The notes beneath the pieces are model-generated. The model was not told where the DNA came from. It searched no databases and was given only the letters and a program-made list of their open reading frames with translations. The translations under genes and the position numbers were made by a program. Below, piece by piece: positions 22,006 through 35,941 of a DNA stretch of 64,000 nucleotides (its first letter is position 1; each line of letters opens with the position of its first letter). Origin of the DNA: Platerodrilus igneus (taxonomy: Eukaryota; Arthropoda; Insecta; Coleoptera; Lycidae); NCBI GenBank assembly GCA_036346225.1, contig JARFIW010001087.1:1116001-1180000 (forward strand), read 5' to 3'.

Positions 22006-23965
22006 CTCAATTTTAAGTTACAGGTATTAAACAAAATGTACAGATAATAATTAATATTTGATTAGGAGTCACTAAAAATTAAAGGGTATTATTTTAATTG
22101 GAGTTAATTGAACCATTAGTAACATATAATACCTATAAAAGCTTGTAAAAACCCAATAATATTCAAATCGTAGAAGTGTTATTTAGAAGTATTATGTTTG
22201 AACACCTGCGTATTTTTAAAAGGCTCATTCTGCGTAAATTTGGCAGATAACAAATGGTTACAGAGAATGCTGGAGAAACCGTAGCTTAATAGTTACGGGA
22301 AATGCTAATAAGGTGGGTTATTTCACAGTCCACATGGACTGAAATAATCGATAATAAAGAATATCAATTTGCACCAATAAGAACAGGGTAGATAGAGACA
22401 GATAATATGCGCAAGACCGAGACACATATAGTAAAAGGCGTGAGTGGAGCAACGTCACTGGGTTGCGATTGGTTGAAAATAAGAGGCAAACTTGAGAAGT
22501 AAAAATAACATTTCTGTATAAAAATTAATTAGTTATTTCCAGACGTTGCGAGCCGTGTCGAAATTTCTGAGATTTAACTGGTGCGAGTGCAAATTTAATA
22601 AGAACCGACGCACAGGCGGTTGAGATGGGAACATAGTATACGAAATTCTGGAAATTGGCCGTTTTGAGGACAAAACTGACAGACGGGCTAACCACTATAT
22701 ATACCCAGGTTGATATGAGTTTCTCTCTCTTTGATTTTCGAATTGATTCAATGCGTTAAACAGTGCTTTTTAGTTTTCCGAGTTTGATAGAATAATTTAA
22801 ACAGTTTGCTCGTATATTTTGGTGATTTAAAACAGTTTGTTCTTTACGTGCTACAATGAATGTAATTTAGTGCACTTAGAAAACAAGATACAAGGTAATA
22901 AAGTTTAGTATCACTGTACCAATTAGTCAAATTTGCAACGACAAATGAATACACAAAAGTAGGCAGTTTTGGTGTATATTTGTGAAAGAAGTATGAATTT
23001 CTTTGCTATTTTTCGGGGGTGGTAATAAGTTAATGATTCGTAAACGTGTCTGGATCCACAAAACAAGCTTCAGATATACACAAATGAGTTCCGGGAAAGC
23101 ACTGAAACAACTTTAGATGAATGGTGGTGTAGAGAAAATGTTTAAAAGCGACCAGTAATCCGAGGACGTAAACATAACCCAGTTGGAATGGTGAAATTAG
23201 CAAGGACGATGTACATTGAAGCCACTAGTGCAGTAACCTTCTGGTAACTTATGCTTTGTTGTTCGATTTTTGATGTGTTGGTGTGTGTTGAATAAGTTTA
23301 TAATTGATTTAGTTAAAAGGGACAGTAGTGAAATTGAACTAACAGCAAATTTTTAATTTTAAGGTGAGATTTTCTTGTTGAAGTAGAAAGGGGTATTTAG
23401 TATTTATGTTCTGGATTATGATGAAAATTTGGGTATGTCTTTAAGCTCAATTAGACGAACCTGGTTAATTAACGTAAAGGGGTGGTAGATGCTCCCTTTG
23501 TACTCAGACTCAGGTCTGCATATATTGTTATATTAATTAGTAGGCATCTACAAGGACTTTAATTCTGGATGCACATTAAAATGATAATAAATTTAATCTT
23601 GAAATTTTCTGATACTGAAATTTATGCTGAATTTTAATTTTGAAATTTTAATGTATTGGGAATATTGATGTAAATAGAGTTAACGTTGGTGTTTGTGATA
23701 AGAATGTGTTTTTTTTTATGATTGAGGATGAAAGTTTTAACTAGGTGAGCAGCCGAGGCGGAAAAGAGTAAAGAGGCGATTAACAGAAGAAAGTCAACGG
23801 AACAGTTAAGTTAATAGCTTTTTGTAGGTTTCACAGCATTCTTGACGCCCAATCTGTGGGGCTTGATTCGAAAACCGTAGTTCCCGGGTTTTGGTGGAAT
23901 CACAGCATTCTTGACGCCCAATCTTTTGAAAGGGCCAGTTCCTGCAGATATGAGAGGATTCACAG

Positions 23966-24008
<43 letters not shown>

Positions 24009-24770
24009 GGCTTTTCGGCAAAAGCGTATCTGCCTCAGGCCCTATAGGTAGAGCACAAATGAATTCATGCAAATAATTAGTCAGGTTTTTAAAACGAAAA
24101 CTATATCATCTGTAATGTCAAATGGCCGTACTCTATTATAAAACAAATTTGGTAGATTAAAAATTTACTTAATAATAGATCTCTAAGTTAAGAAATTTAG
24201 AATAAATTAGTTATTGAATGTTCACTAATTTATTACACAAACATTTGCCTGACATACCAGTAATTGTAAAGGCAAAAAAACATCCTGCAATCATTTAATA
24301 CTTGAATATCAGACAACACTATTCTTAGAACCGGTAATGTGAAAAGGTCAGAAGTGTATAATAAATTCCGTATTTTTGAAATATCTTGCTACAAGTCAAA
24401 CTGAAATCAACAAGAACACAGGCAGTACAACCTTGAACTTGAGGTTGATAAAAAACAGCTGGTCAGGGACGATGAATAGTTGCACAACAAAACGCTTTTC
24501 ACTAAACCAAGATGACTGACATTAGCAATATTCATTTAAGGTGCTCCTTGGAAAGTATGTTTAAATGATGTAAAACTCGGCCAATTAATTATTTAATTTC
24601 TGTTAGTTGCTTGTCCCTTTATCATAGAAGTTGTATAGTAAAATATAAAAAACCTGTAACTTACCTAAAAGAAAATAAAGACAAGTGTTGTGAGTATAAT
24701 GCTAATAGTTGAATAATAATAACTATTCAAATAATGATGGGAAAATTCAAGACTTGTTATCTGAAATTCA
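22006..24770. other. Non-coding stretch with short repeats
   Basis: No gene recognised. At 23826-23925 the segment cacagcattcttgacgccc occurs twice about 67 bases apart, followed by a TA microsatellite (23967-24005). Repeats bordering a microsatellite in this way are common in small Helitron-related elements, but I see no Helitron end to prove it. Confidence 0.5.
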
Positions 24771-24853
24771 CCAATTAAAGAATTAGTTACAACAATAAAT
24801 TAAAATATCAGAACAAAGTAATTTTAGATGAAGTTGCTCTTAATGAGGATTCC

Positions 24854-25741
24854 ATGAACAACGTTAATATGGATTTAACAGCACAAATTCAAGAACTGCA
24901 AAACAAAATTTTATCTCCTGTAAATAATAAAAATTTACTTGCTGATAAGAAACATGTTGCTTCCCAATATGTTGATTGTGAAGTTGGAGATAAGTTGGAT
25001 ATTTACCAACAACATCAATATGTTCAAACAGATTTTACTTCGTATATTGATATAGATAAGTGTATTATTAGGAAAAATTTAATGCCTGGAGAATCTGATG
25101 CCGAGGACTAATGTGAATGATGTCAGCTATTCAAACGAATGGTTTAAAATCATGAGGGGTTATTCCCCAGTTTACACAAATAGGTTAAAGATAATCGACT
25201 CACTTGATTCAGCATTGCCCAAGTCAGATATATCAATCAATGTACCTAATGCAACCAGTATTTCCACCCATGGAGTAAAACAGGATACAGCGCTGAAAAG
25301 TAAATCTAAAGTACTATTTTTAAGTGATAACCAAGGAAGGAAATGCAGCAATATCTGACAGAACATTGTCAATCATTAGCTCTATGAAACCGTTTCCGTT
25401 ATTAAACCAAATATATCTTTTGAACAGGTTTCCATGGACACAGGGAATCTTCTAAAATTTTTAATAAGAATGACTTTGTTATCATTATGGCCGGCTCTAT
25501 CAATGCACAGATTAATGGACAGATTATAAGTAAGCAATTTTAAAAGGTGTTAAAAAGTAAAACTATTCACACAAACGTAATTTTTATACTAGCTCCTTTT
25601 TGGCATAACGCTTTTGAATTTAACAAGATTATTTTTCAAAACAATCTAGCTATAAACACAATTTTTATGAAAACAGCTATTTTTATAAACTCCAGTTCTC
25701 CTTTTCAACCTCATGATTTCTCAAGACAGGTTTATATTTAA
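24854..25741 (+). pseudogene. LINE (Jockey/CR1-like) ORF1 with esterase-like domain, broken
   Basis: Several short frames in the same direction make a decayed ORF1. The first piece (24854-25111) is a coiled-coil-like segment (LTAQIQELQNKILS). The next (to 25358) ends KVLFLSDNQGRKCSNI, resembling block I of SGNH esterase domains found in CR1-type ORF1, with N where an acidic residue or Ser context is expected. The third reads VIIMAGSINAQ and NVIFILAPFWHN, corresponding to the later esterase blocks. At least three frame changes or stops. It lies just 5' of the endonuclease fragment, the normal order. Confidence 0.55.
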
Positions 25742-25929
25742 ACTTTTTAGGCAGATGACTTCTTATGCGTGAAATATGCTACCTGATACGACACAAGTAA
25801 TAGATAAGAAACAGCCACTAGCTGTTAGTAGCACTGTTCCTACAAACTCTTAAGGCAGACGACAACAATAAATTACAACAGAAATAAATAATGTGCTAAT
25901 ATAAACAAATCAAAGCCCTTTTGTTCTAT

Positions 25930-26378
25930 CTCAGCTTATCAAAGGTAAACTATATGATCTTTATTACCAAAACGTTAGTGGTTTAAACACAAAGCTAGTA
26001 AATTGTTATTTAAATTCTTGTGTATGTGATGATGAATTTGTTATATTAACTAAAACTTGGTTAAGTGATAGAATCCATTCGTCGGAAAATTATAAAAGAT
26101 AGTTTTGCAATATACAGAAAAATCGAAATTTTGTTAAATGTAATCACTATAGCGGCGGTGGTGTATTAATAGCTTGTAAAACCACATTGAATACTTCTAT
26201 TTATCAACTCGGCCCTGACATTGATTTACATCCAGCAATTGATATGCTTGCAGTCAAAGTTACTTTACCTACTGGTGTATTTGTAATTGTATGCCCTAAC
26301 ATTACTCCATATTTAACTAAAGATTTGGAAGCGTTGCACAAATACCTAGATAAAATAATTACAAAAATACCCTATAAT
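25930..26378 (+). pseudogene. LINE ORF2 apurinic-type endonuclease fragment
   Basis: Reads YYQNVSGLNTKLVN, FVILTKTWLSDRIHS and GGGVLIACKTTLNTS, the order of blocks of Jockey/CR1 endonucleases (QN-RGL, TETWL, GGGVLIA). The catalytic Glu of TETWL is Lys here, and in-frame stops occur near 26100. It stops where a mariner remnant begins at about 26379. Confidence 0.65.
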
Positions 26379-27130
26379 ACAGGGAGTTTATAAAAGAACT
26401 ATTTGATTTAAAGTTTTATTTGCACACAGTAAAGTTAAAATAATAGTTATTAAACCTATATAGTATTAAAGAGAATCTTCTCAAGTTTTTTTGATACCTA
26501 ATATAGTTCTATTTGTGCACCATTTGTTGCTCTGGCCACGTCTAAACGATAATCAGTTTCTTCCTAGGTATTCAGCAGCATATCAGGCGTGACGGATGCT
26601 ACAGCTGCAACAATTCTCTCCCTCAATGAGCAATGTCACGAATCTTCTCGGAATAAACAATGTTTTTTACATGTCCCCAAAAAAAAAATCTAGTGGAGTC
26701 AGATCTGGGTTTCTTGGTGGCCATGCAATTGGCCTACGTTTACCAATCCACCTGTCGTGGAAACGCAAGTTCAACGCATCACGATCACGGTTGCTATAGT
26801 GAGGTGACGCGCCGTCTTGTTGAAAGACAATCGGTTCCTTTTCTAGTTCGATACCATTTATCTGTAAGAAAACGCATAGTTCAAGCATTTCACAATAAAT
26901 ATCCCCATTAATTATCTTCTCGGCGAAGATGAAAGGTCCTACGATACGATCATGCATCAATCCACACCAAGCATTGACTTTGTGAGAGTCTCGCTGATAT
27001 TCTATGAATTCATGCGGTGACTCAGACCCTTAAATCCTACAGTTGTGTCGGTTGACAGACCCACTTACTTGTAAAGTCGCCTTATCTGAAAACATAACTA
27101 TTTTTACATAAATATTTCAATATATGCAAA
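26379..27130 (-). pseudogene. mariner-type transposon remnant
   Basis: The minus strand reads VNAWCGLMHDRIVGPFIF, IVFQQDGASPHYSNRDR and WPPRNPDLTPLDFFFGDM, motifs of the DDE transposase of arthropod mariner/IS630 elements (second Asp in QQDGA, third acidic position in SPDLTPLDFF). Upstream, a block like MFSDKATL-SGSVNRHNCR contains the first catalytic Asp region with a stop after it. The N-terminal half is missing. The sequence starts tacagggagtttataaa after a TA, as expected of a mariner terminus; the other end is unclear. Confidence 0.72.
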
Positions 27131-28371
27131 AATGAAATTGTTCAAAATGAAAATAATGCCTTATGCTATTAAAGAATGTTCTTATTTCTGACCTGTGTTT
27201 TCCTTGCGTGTTTCCAATTGTTAGAACTGCTGCTGCATGCCATTGACCAGAACCCCTGGATTGTTTTCAGTTAAACTCTCTTGTTTATTGCGTAGTACAG
27301 CTCGGCCAAACGCCTAGTTTAACCCTTAGTTGATTTTCTTAATTAATTTCTCCGTTCAATGCTCAGATGTTTATGTAGACCAATATTTAGTTGACTGTTT
27401 AGACAAATACTTAAATGATTATTTAGTCGATTATGTAGTGGTATACTTAGTTGATTATCTGATCGAATATTTAGAGCCTTAAGTTATTAAATATTAAAAT
27501 TATGTTTAATTAAAAATTTTAACTTAGGTTTCAAAGTTAACGGCAAACTGCTATCGTATACTTGCACTGGTATTATTATGTCAAAATTTTTCTATCACAG
27601 CTTTTACTAGAATTATAATTATTTAATTTATTATTTTCATTTCGCGTGATATTCTAATTTGAACTGGTACCGAGCGTGCCTTGATTGAAGAAAGACTGAT
27701 TGTTTATCAAATTTGTATACTATATAAAGGATCCGTCTCTTCACCTGTATAATTGGTTTACCGAGTTTATGTTGTTGATTGAGGCGTTGCACTTTGCCTT
27801 ATCATGTAGGCTTTCGGACTTTGTATAAGGTTACAATGCAAAATCTTGTCGAAATGCTTAGTATATCACATAGACATCTAGTTTTGTATAGCGTATTCCT
27901 ATGAATATGATACCCTTGTACTTTTCTCGAGTCACGTCCGCTTGTTGTTATAGGAATTTATTCAAACTTGCCATTTAATTTATCACGTAGCCAAACGTCA
28001 ATTTTCTTTATTTTATTTTCCTAATCTGTTGGATTTTATTCGAATTTTGTGATGTTTACAAATAAAAGATCACGTTGTCAAATTTTTATGATGACGTAAA
28101 TTGAATGCGTTTATTTACTTCCTGCGTTTATGAAACATATTTGTTTTGAATGGGATTTTTTATTCCAAGTATGCATTATTATTCTCTTACACTAATGCGT
28201 ATTTATTTCAATAAGACTCGTTGCGTTTAAGATGTTATTCATGTGTATTTATTTTCAGTTTATGCTTCTTTGTTGTTTTAAAATGAATTGTATGGCGTAC
28301 AAGTTATTTATCTTACTAAATTTGATTTGATTTTTAAAGAATGAGCTTCCTAACATTAATTAAAGTTAGTT

Positions 28372-28408
<37 letters not shown>

Positions 28409-28840
28409 TGTGTTTAATGTTAGCTTTTTGCTTGATTGGCAAATCGCGTACCTTTTATGATAAAATGGTTGAGTTTTTTAGACTTTGGTGTTTTATACAT
28501 GGAGTGTGTAACCCTTATGACTCTATATACCCCTAAATAACCCTATTATCATAGCCAGTATAATTCTCGCACTAGTTTGAAAAGTTCACTAATACCAGAC
28601 TGAATTTTAAAATCTAACTTCCCATATATGTATAAGCTTATTGGTGCTACTGCATGGAAAGATGTCCTAATCAGCACTGATCCAAGAACTAGCTTGTAAT
28701 TTATTCACTGATAAACTATTACAATTTTAAAAATTTGTGTTCTATCCTCAAAGATTGCCAAACGCGCAAATCCTCTCTAGTACACCAAATCTATCAGATG
28801 TGGTTTAAAACTTAAAACCTCTCTCCATAAATTAATATGC
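27131..28840. other. Non-coding stretch, TA microsatellite at 28375-28406
   Basis: AT-rich, no coding frame recognised. The region 27360-27480 has loosely repeated ttatttag/ttgatta phrases. The TA run is followed by cagtgtgtttaatgtt, similar to phrases near 36990, 37105 and 37755. Confidence 0.5.
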
Positions 28841-29290
28841 AAAACATGCATTTAAAATGCATACAATAGAATCTCAAACATTTCTTAGAAATGACCCAAA
28901 GTTATTTTGGAATTTTATTAACTTGAAGCGTAAACCACATACACCAAATTTTTTCATGTCTGGAAATATTTAAATCTCGGATCCAAGACGCATCGAACAA
29001 GCTTTTTCAGGTTATTTTTCTATCGGATTTTCCCTTAATAAAGTTACCACTTGTAATGATAAATATTCTGAACTATAAAGTATTATAGTGAGTATACCCG
29101 AAATAAAAAACGTCGACGTGTTGAATGCTTGCAAGAAGCTACCCAATTAATTTAGTTGTGGTTCAGACAACATACCAACATTTTTGCTTAGACACTATTG
29201 CTTTAGTGACTACTTGGCACACTGTCACGGTAATTTTAGAAATATTATAAACCAGGCTTCTTATTGGTACGGTGACTTTAAAGTGCTCCG
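28841..29290 (+). pseudogene. Jockey-like LINE reverse transcriptase N-terminal fragment
   Basis: One frame reads QTFLRNDPKLFWNFINLKRK, then AFSGYFSIGFS, and after stops SCGSDNIPTFLLRHY. These match the segment ahead of RT in Jockey-type ORF2 (DPK-FW-F--KR; S-GPDGIP). It ends abruptly at about 29290. Possibly part of the LINE begun at 24.8 kb, with intervening sequence inserted. Confidence 0.55.
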
Positions 29291-30782
29291 GCTCTGCTCA
29301 GGGGTTTTGAATAATCTTGTGGGTTTGTAGTAGTGGATGATAAGAAGCCACAAATGATACAGAACTGAACAGAATAATTAAGGGCGTCAAGGACTACTTG
29401 GAGCGAGACAAGAACTGCGAACTTTGTCCTAACAGTTCGGTAAGGTACCAATATTAAAGACAAAATATATTGAATAGGAAGCCAACAACTAACTGAATGA
29501 TGCTATAAGTGAAATAGTTACTCATATACAGAAAACTTTATTAATAGAACATAAAATATCTCTTTCGCTTCTAACACTTAATTATACAATAATAATAAGA
29601 CACATTGAATAACTCCCAATTTAATAATTCCTAAATAAGGTGATAATTTGAGTGCTCAAGAGGGCAGATTAGGATATTGGTAAGCACTATATTATTTTAA
29701 TACATCAATAATACCTGCCGGCAATATTCTGGCCAGGATATAGTGCAGTTACAAAGTAAAGAAAAACAAGATTAATGTACACGCTATGTTACAGTTGGGA
29801 CACCTCAAGGGACCAAAATTACAACAAACGGGAACCCTTGCATAAAGTTGTAAGGCGGGTTGCAATTATATTAACCTAGATAAGTCAAATTTAAACCACA
29901 CACAAAACAAGTTAATTTAAATAATGTAAAAGTTACTTAAATCTCAACAGATGCACAATCAATAAATCAATTATACGACCTGAACTAGTTGTTCCTAGAT
30001 CTTCAGTAGCTGGATGTAACAGCGATGCACCAGGTGCTGGGTAAATAATAAAACTTGCGGGTAGTAGTGCAGACAGGTACCAGGTTTAGCTCTTTGCCAT
30101 TTCTGCTACGTTCAATATAAAAGATAGAGAAGATCTTTATCTCGTACTAGTGAAGCTAGTGTTCGTGATAGTTACTAATGCTAAAGGTAACACTTGTGGT
30201 GTTACTTGTTCGGTCTATAATTAGTTACTCTTCGTATACTTGATCCCTAAAGTTAGTTCCCTAAAAATTATGAATAAGCAACCTAATAAAACGTGCTATT
30301 AAAAATATAAATACCTCACAGGTGGGATAACTAAATTTAGAATGTGACCTCCAACAATAATTAGGTTTAAGATCACTAATACAAAATGTACTCCTAAAAC
30401 GACACGTGAAAGAAATATTAATATAAATGTCAATGCACATACCTGTCCTTGGAAGATTCAAAATCCGTAATAAACGGTAGAGACCTCCAAACCAAATATA
30501 CAAAAATAGGTAGTCTCTCGAAATAAAATCGACGCCGTTCAAATCTGCATATTGCAAAATAAAATCAACAGCGTGATCCAACACCTTCCCAGGTTCGATT
30601 AGAATAATCGCTAACAACCAGCTAGTTATCAAACAACTTGATAACAACATATTGATGAATTTTAAATACGAAAACCAGTCGAATATAACCATGATTGTAA
30701 CGCATAAATGACATTGACTGTCGTTTCGAGATACAAGTAAAATGGAATTGTAGTGTCTAAATTACAGGAGGAGGAATTACGA
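29291..30782. other. Non-coding stretch, no gene recognised
   Basis: Mixed-composition sequence with open frames on the minus strand that match nothing I know. It may be transposon LTR or flank, but no paired repeats are visible within the window. Confidence 0.45.
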
Positions 30783-30932
30783 CCAACCAACGGGTCATAC
30801 ATGCCGAAAATAATGATTAACGAAAAATGGGCGTTACAACACATCTTTAATTTATGCCTGAGTAAATCTATATTTTCTGATAACTGCAAGGTTTCCAGAG
30901 TTCAGCCCATATTTAAAAAAATTTTAATCGCT
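30783..30932 (+). pseudogene. Jockey-like LINE reverse transcriptase scrap
   Basis: Reads MPKIMINEKWALQHIFNL then LSKSIFSDNCKVSRVQPIFK, matching the RT segment HIFNLSL--G-FP--WK-S-V-PIFKKG of Jockey-type LINEs, with W changed to C. It covers the same part of RT as the end of the previous fragment, so it derives from a separate insertion. Confidence 0.6.
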
Positions 30933-30944
30933 GAATTAATATAA

Positions 30945-33900
30945 CAACTACAGTGGTTTCAAGCCATATGTAGGCTCACCTTCAGGTTAACATAATGAAA
31001 AAATTATTGTAATATTTTAGACCTTATTTATTTTTTCGTTACGTTAACCTGAAGATTAGCCAAGCTGTGGCTTCACACAACGTTAAACTATCTTAGTGCA
31101 AATTGGTTTAACTTTGAATATATCGCTTGCTATACGAAAAGTGTCATAAAAATATTTCTCTTAGAGGTGAAGTAGTTGTTTATTTGTAAGTATTGGTTTG
31201 TACGTGACAGTGACTTTTGGGGGGAAATCAGTTATAATTTATTGGATAGAGCTTATGGGCTGTTTTTATAATTTTGGATTTATTTAAGGTGTGTTCGTTT
31301 CGGACTCACTCCACTACCGCCTACTCGCGGTCAGCGTACATATTCCTGTAAATTTCTTCAAATTGTTCCATTGCTCTCTTTCTATTATCGTCCTCGTTTA
31401 AATGGTTATATAATAAAAAGAGTAAAGGTCAAATTAATTATAAATGTAAAAGATAATTGGAAAATTTTAATGAAAGAGTTAACAAGCGAACTTTGTTGCA
31501 AGTAGGAGAAAAGGTCATAATTAAATATTTAAGAGATAACAATCGCAAACTAAATACTAATCCAAAACGATATTTGTCATACATTGGACGAGACGTTATC
31601 AATAAAATTTATTGTGATAGCAAATAGACTCTGATCGTATTTCGACCAACTATTATATTGATTTGATATATCCGTAATAAAAAAAGGCATTTCGAAGGAT
31701 TAAAATTGAAGGTAATTAATTTCTTCTCGTTCATTTTTACTTTCAGGAAAGTACTTTATTTTGGTATATATGAGAGTGTCAGAAAAAGGAAGAAGTTGAT
31801 ATAAAAACTTTCTAGACTATTCCAAAATATGTATTTGTATTGGAAGACAAATGATGTTAATATGCGTAACTAAGATAACGTATTGAACTGTAGAAGTCAT
31901 CTACAGGTGCAGGTATATAAGTTCTTTTCATATTTTAATGCATATAAAATCACAAGGTATTCGTGTTTAAAATTTTCATATTTGAATTAGCTGGAATTTA
32001 AATACTAAAACAATTAGGCATTACCTAGGATAACATTTCAGATATTCAAATCAGTTAGGTGTTTGAAGTGAGTTCTCGTACTAAAGTACTTCCTGAAACT
32101 TAACACAGAAATCTGGCTAAGTACCACAAACTGACTAAAAATAATTAAAATATTAATTTTTTTATGGTGAGTGGTGAACAATTTCTGAACATCGGCTTAT
32201 GAACTACACTATCAAGTCAATTGTCGCATTAAGTTTGAATGACAGTGCTGTGGTACTTTCGAGATCAGAAATCTGTATAAGTCACAACAAGTTTAGTGGG
32301 AGAACTTTTTTGTCCATTAATAAATAAAATAAAAGTTCACAGAGCATAAACTTAATTATTGCGTTAACATAAATACAAGTCAACCAAAATATAGGTCGAA
32401 CCAAAATAGTACACAAAAATAATTCCAATTATGTTGAAATTATAATAATATAAAGCAAACTACAGTGTATAATAATTGATAGCTTAATAATTAGCAATAA
32501 TTTTGATTATTTGAATGGGTAGCTAACGCAAATTGTGCGACATTATATTGTATTGCGCTTAAGATATATTATATTTGGATAATAGTTTTTCACACAAAGA
32601 TACTACATTTGTCAGGAAAATATTTTCTTTATCAAGAAATTCAAAAATTAGTTGTAGCTTTGTTGAACCAAGCAAAATAAGGATCTTTAGCTTTCGCACC
32701 AGCACTTACACACGGAACGTGCATTCAACTTCGCATCTGAGCTGAGGTTGTTTTTCTGGCAAATGCTCTCATAACATTTTTCAAGCGGTCCTGTCATGAT
32801 TCAAACCGAGATCGTGGAATAAGTAATCGTAATCAAACTAAATAATTTGCACAACTGTCTTTCACCTGAGGTATACCAAATTTGTTGGGACCTATTTAAC
32901 TATTAGCTACTTAAAAACAAATCATAACAGAGTTCATATGTTTGCAGGAGTTCAGCATTACAAAGTGAACTTTACGGCCTAAGGTCAACCACAAACGTTT
33001 ATCGTTGTAATTTGATTTATTTCTAATTGTAGTATTTAAAATTTAACAAAGATTTGAAGTTCTATTTGAAGCCTTAAAACGAATCCCATTACTTAAATGA
33101 ATGAAAATACGCATTTCCGTTTATGATTTTCTCGATCGGCAAAAACAAACTAACTGCAAGCACTAATTTATTACAATATTTATACTTGTACCTTTTTTTA
33201 ACAGAACTCGGTTATTTTCAAATTACTTCATTGCTTTGCAGAATCGACAGGAATCATCCTCCTAAAGTTCTTCTAGTCCTATATATAACATCTGACTCAG
33301 ATTATCAACATCAATGTATTTAGAAAATCCACTGTTATGCCACATATGAAACTCTTTACTAGTCACGTAATTTAAACCAATAGCAAACATTTCAGCTCAT
33401 AACAAGAATTTTATTCGTCAAACACTCTGACTAATGCAAAATCGACTTCGTTTTTATTCCAAATTTCAATCACTTTGATTAATAAATGCACCAAATGCTT
33501 TCTTGTTAAATAGCGAATTTATTTCAACTACGCTGCTTATCATGCAATTGTTGGATTCTATACTATACTATACTATACACTAGGTAGGAATACCTCATGT
33601 AAATATAAAAACCACGAAAACCAAACATTTAAATCATAAAATGTACATAATTTACTCATTATGCAAAAGAAAATACAAATCACTCTGTATAAAATCAATA
33701 ACAAGCTACAATCAATTAAAGAAAGCTCATTCCGTAGTAGCTTCACCACATTCATTAAAATAAATAATTACGGAAATAATCCAACTATTTTTAGAACATT
33801 TAAACCATTCATAAGCTTAAATATAAATACAAATTCCACATATTTGAAAAAAAATAACCGTGATATAAAATTTCTTTCAATCTAAACGCAGTAGCGTAAA

Positions 33901-34140
33901 GAAGTCAATAACACGTGTAATTTATACCAGTTTGTATAGGCAAACATCTAAAACAAGCATATTAGATAAAGTATAGATATTGAAACGAAAGAGTGAATAT
34001 AATTTAGTGAAAATTAAAATTTATACTTTCAAGTGATAGAAACGGTAAAGTGTGCGCTGAAATAAATTTATATAGAATGTTACCGTTGATATAAACGTAA
34101 GTCTAGAAATAGTTAATAAAAATAAAAATCTTTGCAATTT
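30945..34140. other. Non-coding stretch
   Basis: AT-rich. A frame around 31480-31640 (LLQVGEKVIIKYLRDNN) faintly recalls the C-terminal end of gypsy integrase, too weak to call. At 33558-33578 there is a short actat repeat. No gene recognised. Confidence 0.5.
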
Positions 34141-34153
34141 ATTAATTTAGGGC

Positions 34154-34270
34154 TCTAAGGAGCACTCTAAGCAACACTCTAAGAAACACTCTAAGGAACA
34201 CTCTAAGGAATACTCCAAATAATACTTCAAAATACTGAATAAATAATCCAAGTAATACTCCAAATTTCTG
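34154..34270. repeat. Minisatellite with 15-bp units (cactctaaggaa type)
   Basis: About five recognisable units of cactctaag plus filler, decaying into aatactccaaataat units to the right. Confidence 0.8.
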
Positions 34271-34936
34271 GGTAGACACGTTAAGTTGCTGGTTAGCGAC
34301 GCTAAGCTACTGAACAAACGACCGATTTGGGCCAGAAAACTACAACAAGAAGAAACAGGAGAAATATAAATTCAACATTATTTTGTGGGATTAGTAATTA
34401 AGTGATAATAAATGCTGCGTCCTAGATATACGTTTATTAACAATTATAATCCTTTTTATAGTAAACAATTTAACCATAATCTTAAATAGTAGCAATTAGA
34501 AACAGCCCGTCGTTATCACAAACAATATTATTACGTCTCACATATATTGTTAACACGTCTTTCGCTAACCACGTCTACGGTCGAACTCCTCGCGGTGGGG
34601 TGCGGCACAGGTCGTTGTTCACAGTTGTGTGACGACTTGTTGGGCAACGCAGGACCGTATCCCACAATTTATACAGTTTATACCATGTTGCATTTATATA
34701 CTGGCATAATTTGTGTATTCAGGTTATGTGTAATTAAGGTATTTTGTGTAAAAGGTTAACAAAAATTTGGTTCAACAAAACTACTCGTGGTAAGATACAA
34801 TTTTTTTGTTGGCTTTAATTGCTATAAAAAGGTGTAAAAAGATACAATTTTCGTAAAGAATTAATTCTATAGGAATATTCATTTTAATTTTGATTAAGAA
34901 AATTCTATAAAAAGTAAATGATACTAAAAAAGGCAT

Positions 34937-34998
34937 AGAGTTGTGAACTGATCCGGAAAATCAGAGGTTGCAGGTTCAAGTCCTGCTGTAGCCGTTTC
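34937..34998 (+). tRNA. tRNA-like sequence, probably a pseudogene or SINE head
   Basis: Contains a perfect T-arm (gcagg ttcaagt cctgc, B-box ggttcaagtc) and a perfect 5-bp anticodon stem (ctgat/atcag) around ccggaaa, with 3' sequence tgtagcc. The D-arm is shortened or missing, the acceptor stem pairs poorly and the base before the putative anticodon is not T, so a working tRNA is unlikely. The anticodon would read GGA (Ser), or CCG if the loop is wider. No A-box is convincing. Confidence 0.35.
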
Positions 34999-35143
34999 TT
35001 TTAGTGGTTTTCAATTACTAGTTCGATTTGAAATGGTAATTCAACTTTAAATACAAAGTTGGGTTTTCATTTAATCTTAATAACTATTAATATATATTAA
35101 GCATTCATTTGCATTCCAAATGTGGATTATTCTTCTCTATTAA

Positions 35144-35146
<3 letters not shown>

Positions 35147-35184
<38 letters not shown>
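35147..35184. repeat. TA microsatellite
   Basis: About 19 TA units. Confidence 0.95.
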
Positions 35185-35186
<2 letters not shown>

Positions 35187-35941
35187 CTATGATCTCTCTA
35201 CACAATTATTCGCGCCCCATCGTTTGGCTGACCATATAAATTTGTGCTATGAATAAACAGGAATTTATTGTAGACCGACTTTGTGCCGACCAATAACAAA
35301 ACTTGATGTGATAACGCCTTACTCGATATAAATGGCGTATTCTACTTGACTCCTCATCTCTTTTTAAATTATCAAATTACACTCCCATAAATTTTATCAT
35401 TCGGCCTCGACTAGCTTATATTTTGAATTATAAAATGAAGTTAGTTAATTCCATATAATAAAAACAAATATTATGTACAGGTTTTGAAAATTATTAAAAT
35501 ACACTTTTCAATCAATAAATATTGTACATCGTATTTATCTCAAAAATCATATGCTTTTCAATCAATCTAAAGTCACCAAAAAAACCTATTGTTTTTATAA
35601 AAAGAAGCCTAGAACGTTCAAAACCCCTTTATCATATTACGTACTTTCTACGTATGCAAGTTCGTTGTTGACCCAGTTACACTAATTTATATTAATTAAG
35701 CAAATTCAATATTCAATATTTAAATTCAAATAGAAAAAAAGTGTCTTAAAACTAAAAAATCTAACCTGGTCTGTTTTCTTTGTTATTTCCTTATCGCTAC
35801 CAAAATTATCGACGCGTCCATTATCAACTAGAATTTTCCATGCATTATACCATCCATTTGGATCAAAATTATTCTCCACCAATTCAGAATTATTATATAC
35901 CCATTTAAAATTTTATCTTTCCACACTTAGATTTATTACAT

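Noticed and set aside
23806..24072. Open frames with Ile-Tyr repeats
   Set aside because: Translations of a TA microsatellite.
26596..26911. Plus-strand open frames
   Set aside because: Antisense of the mariner remnant whose motifs read on the minus strand.
31480..31640. Gypsy integrase C-terminal remnant
   Set aside because: Only a weak VGEKVI/KYL-type wording without flanking domains; insufficient.
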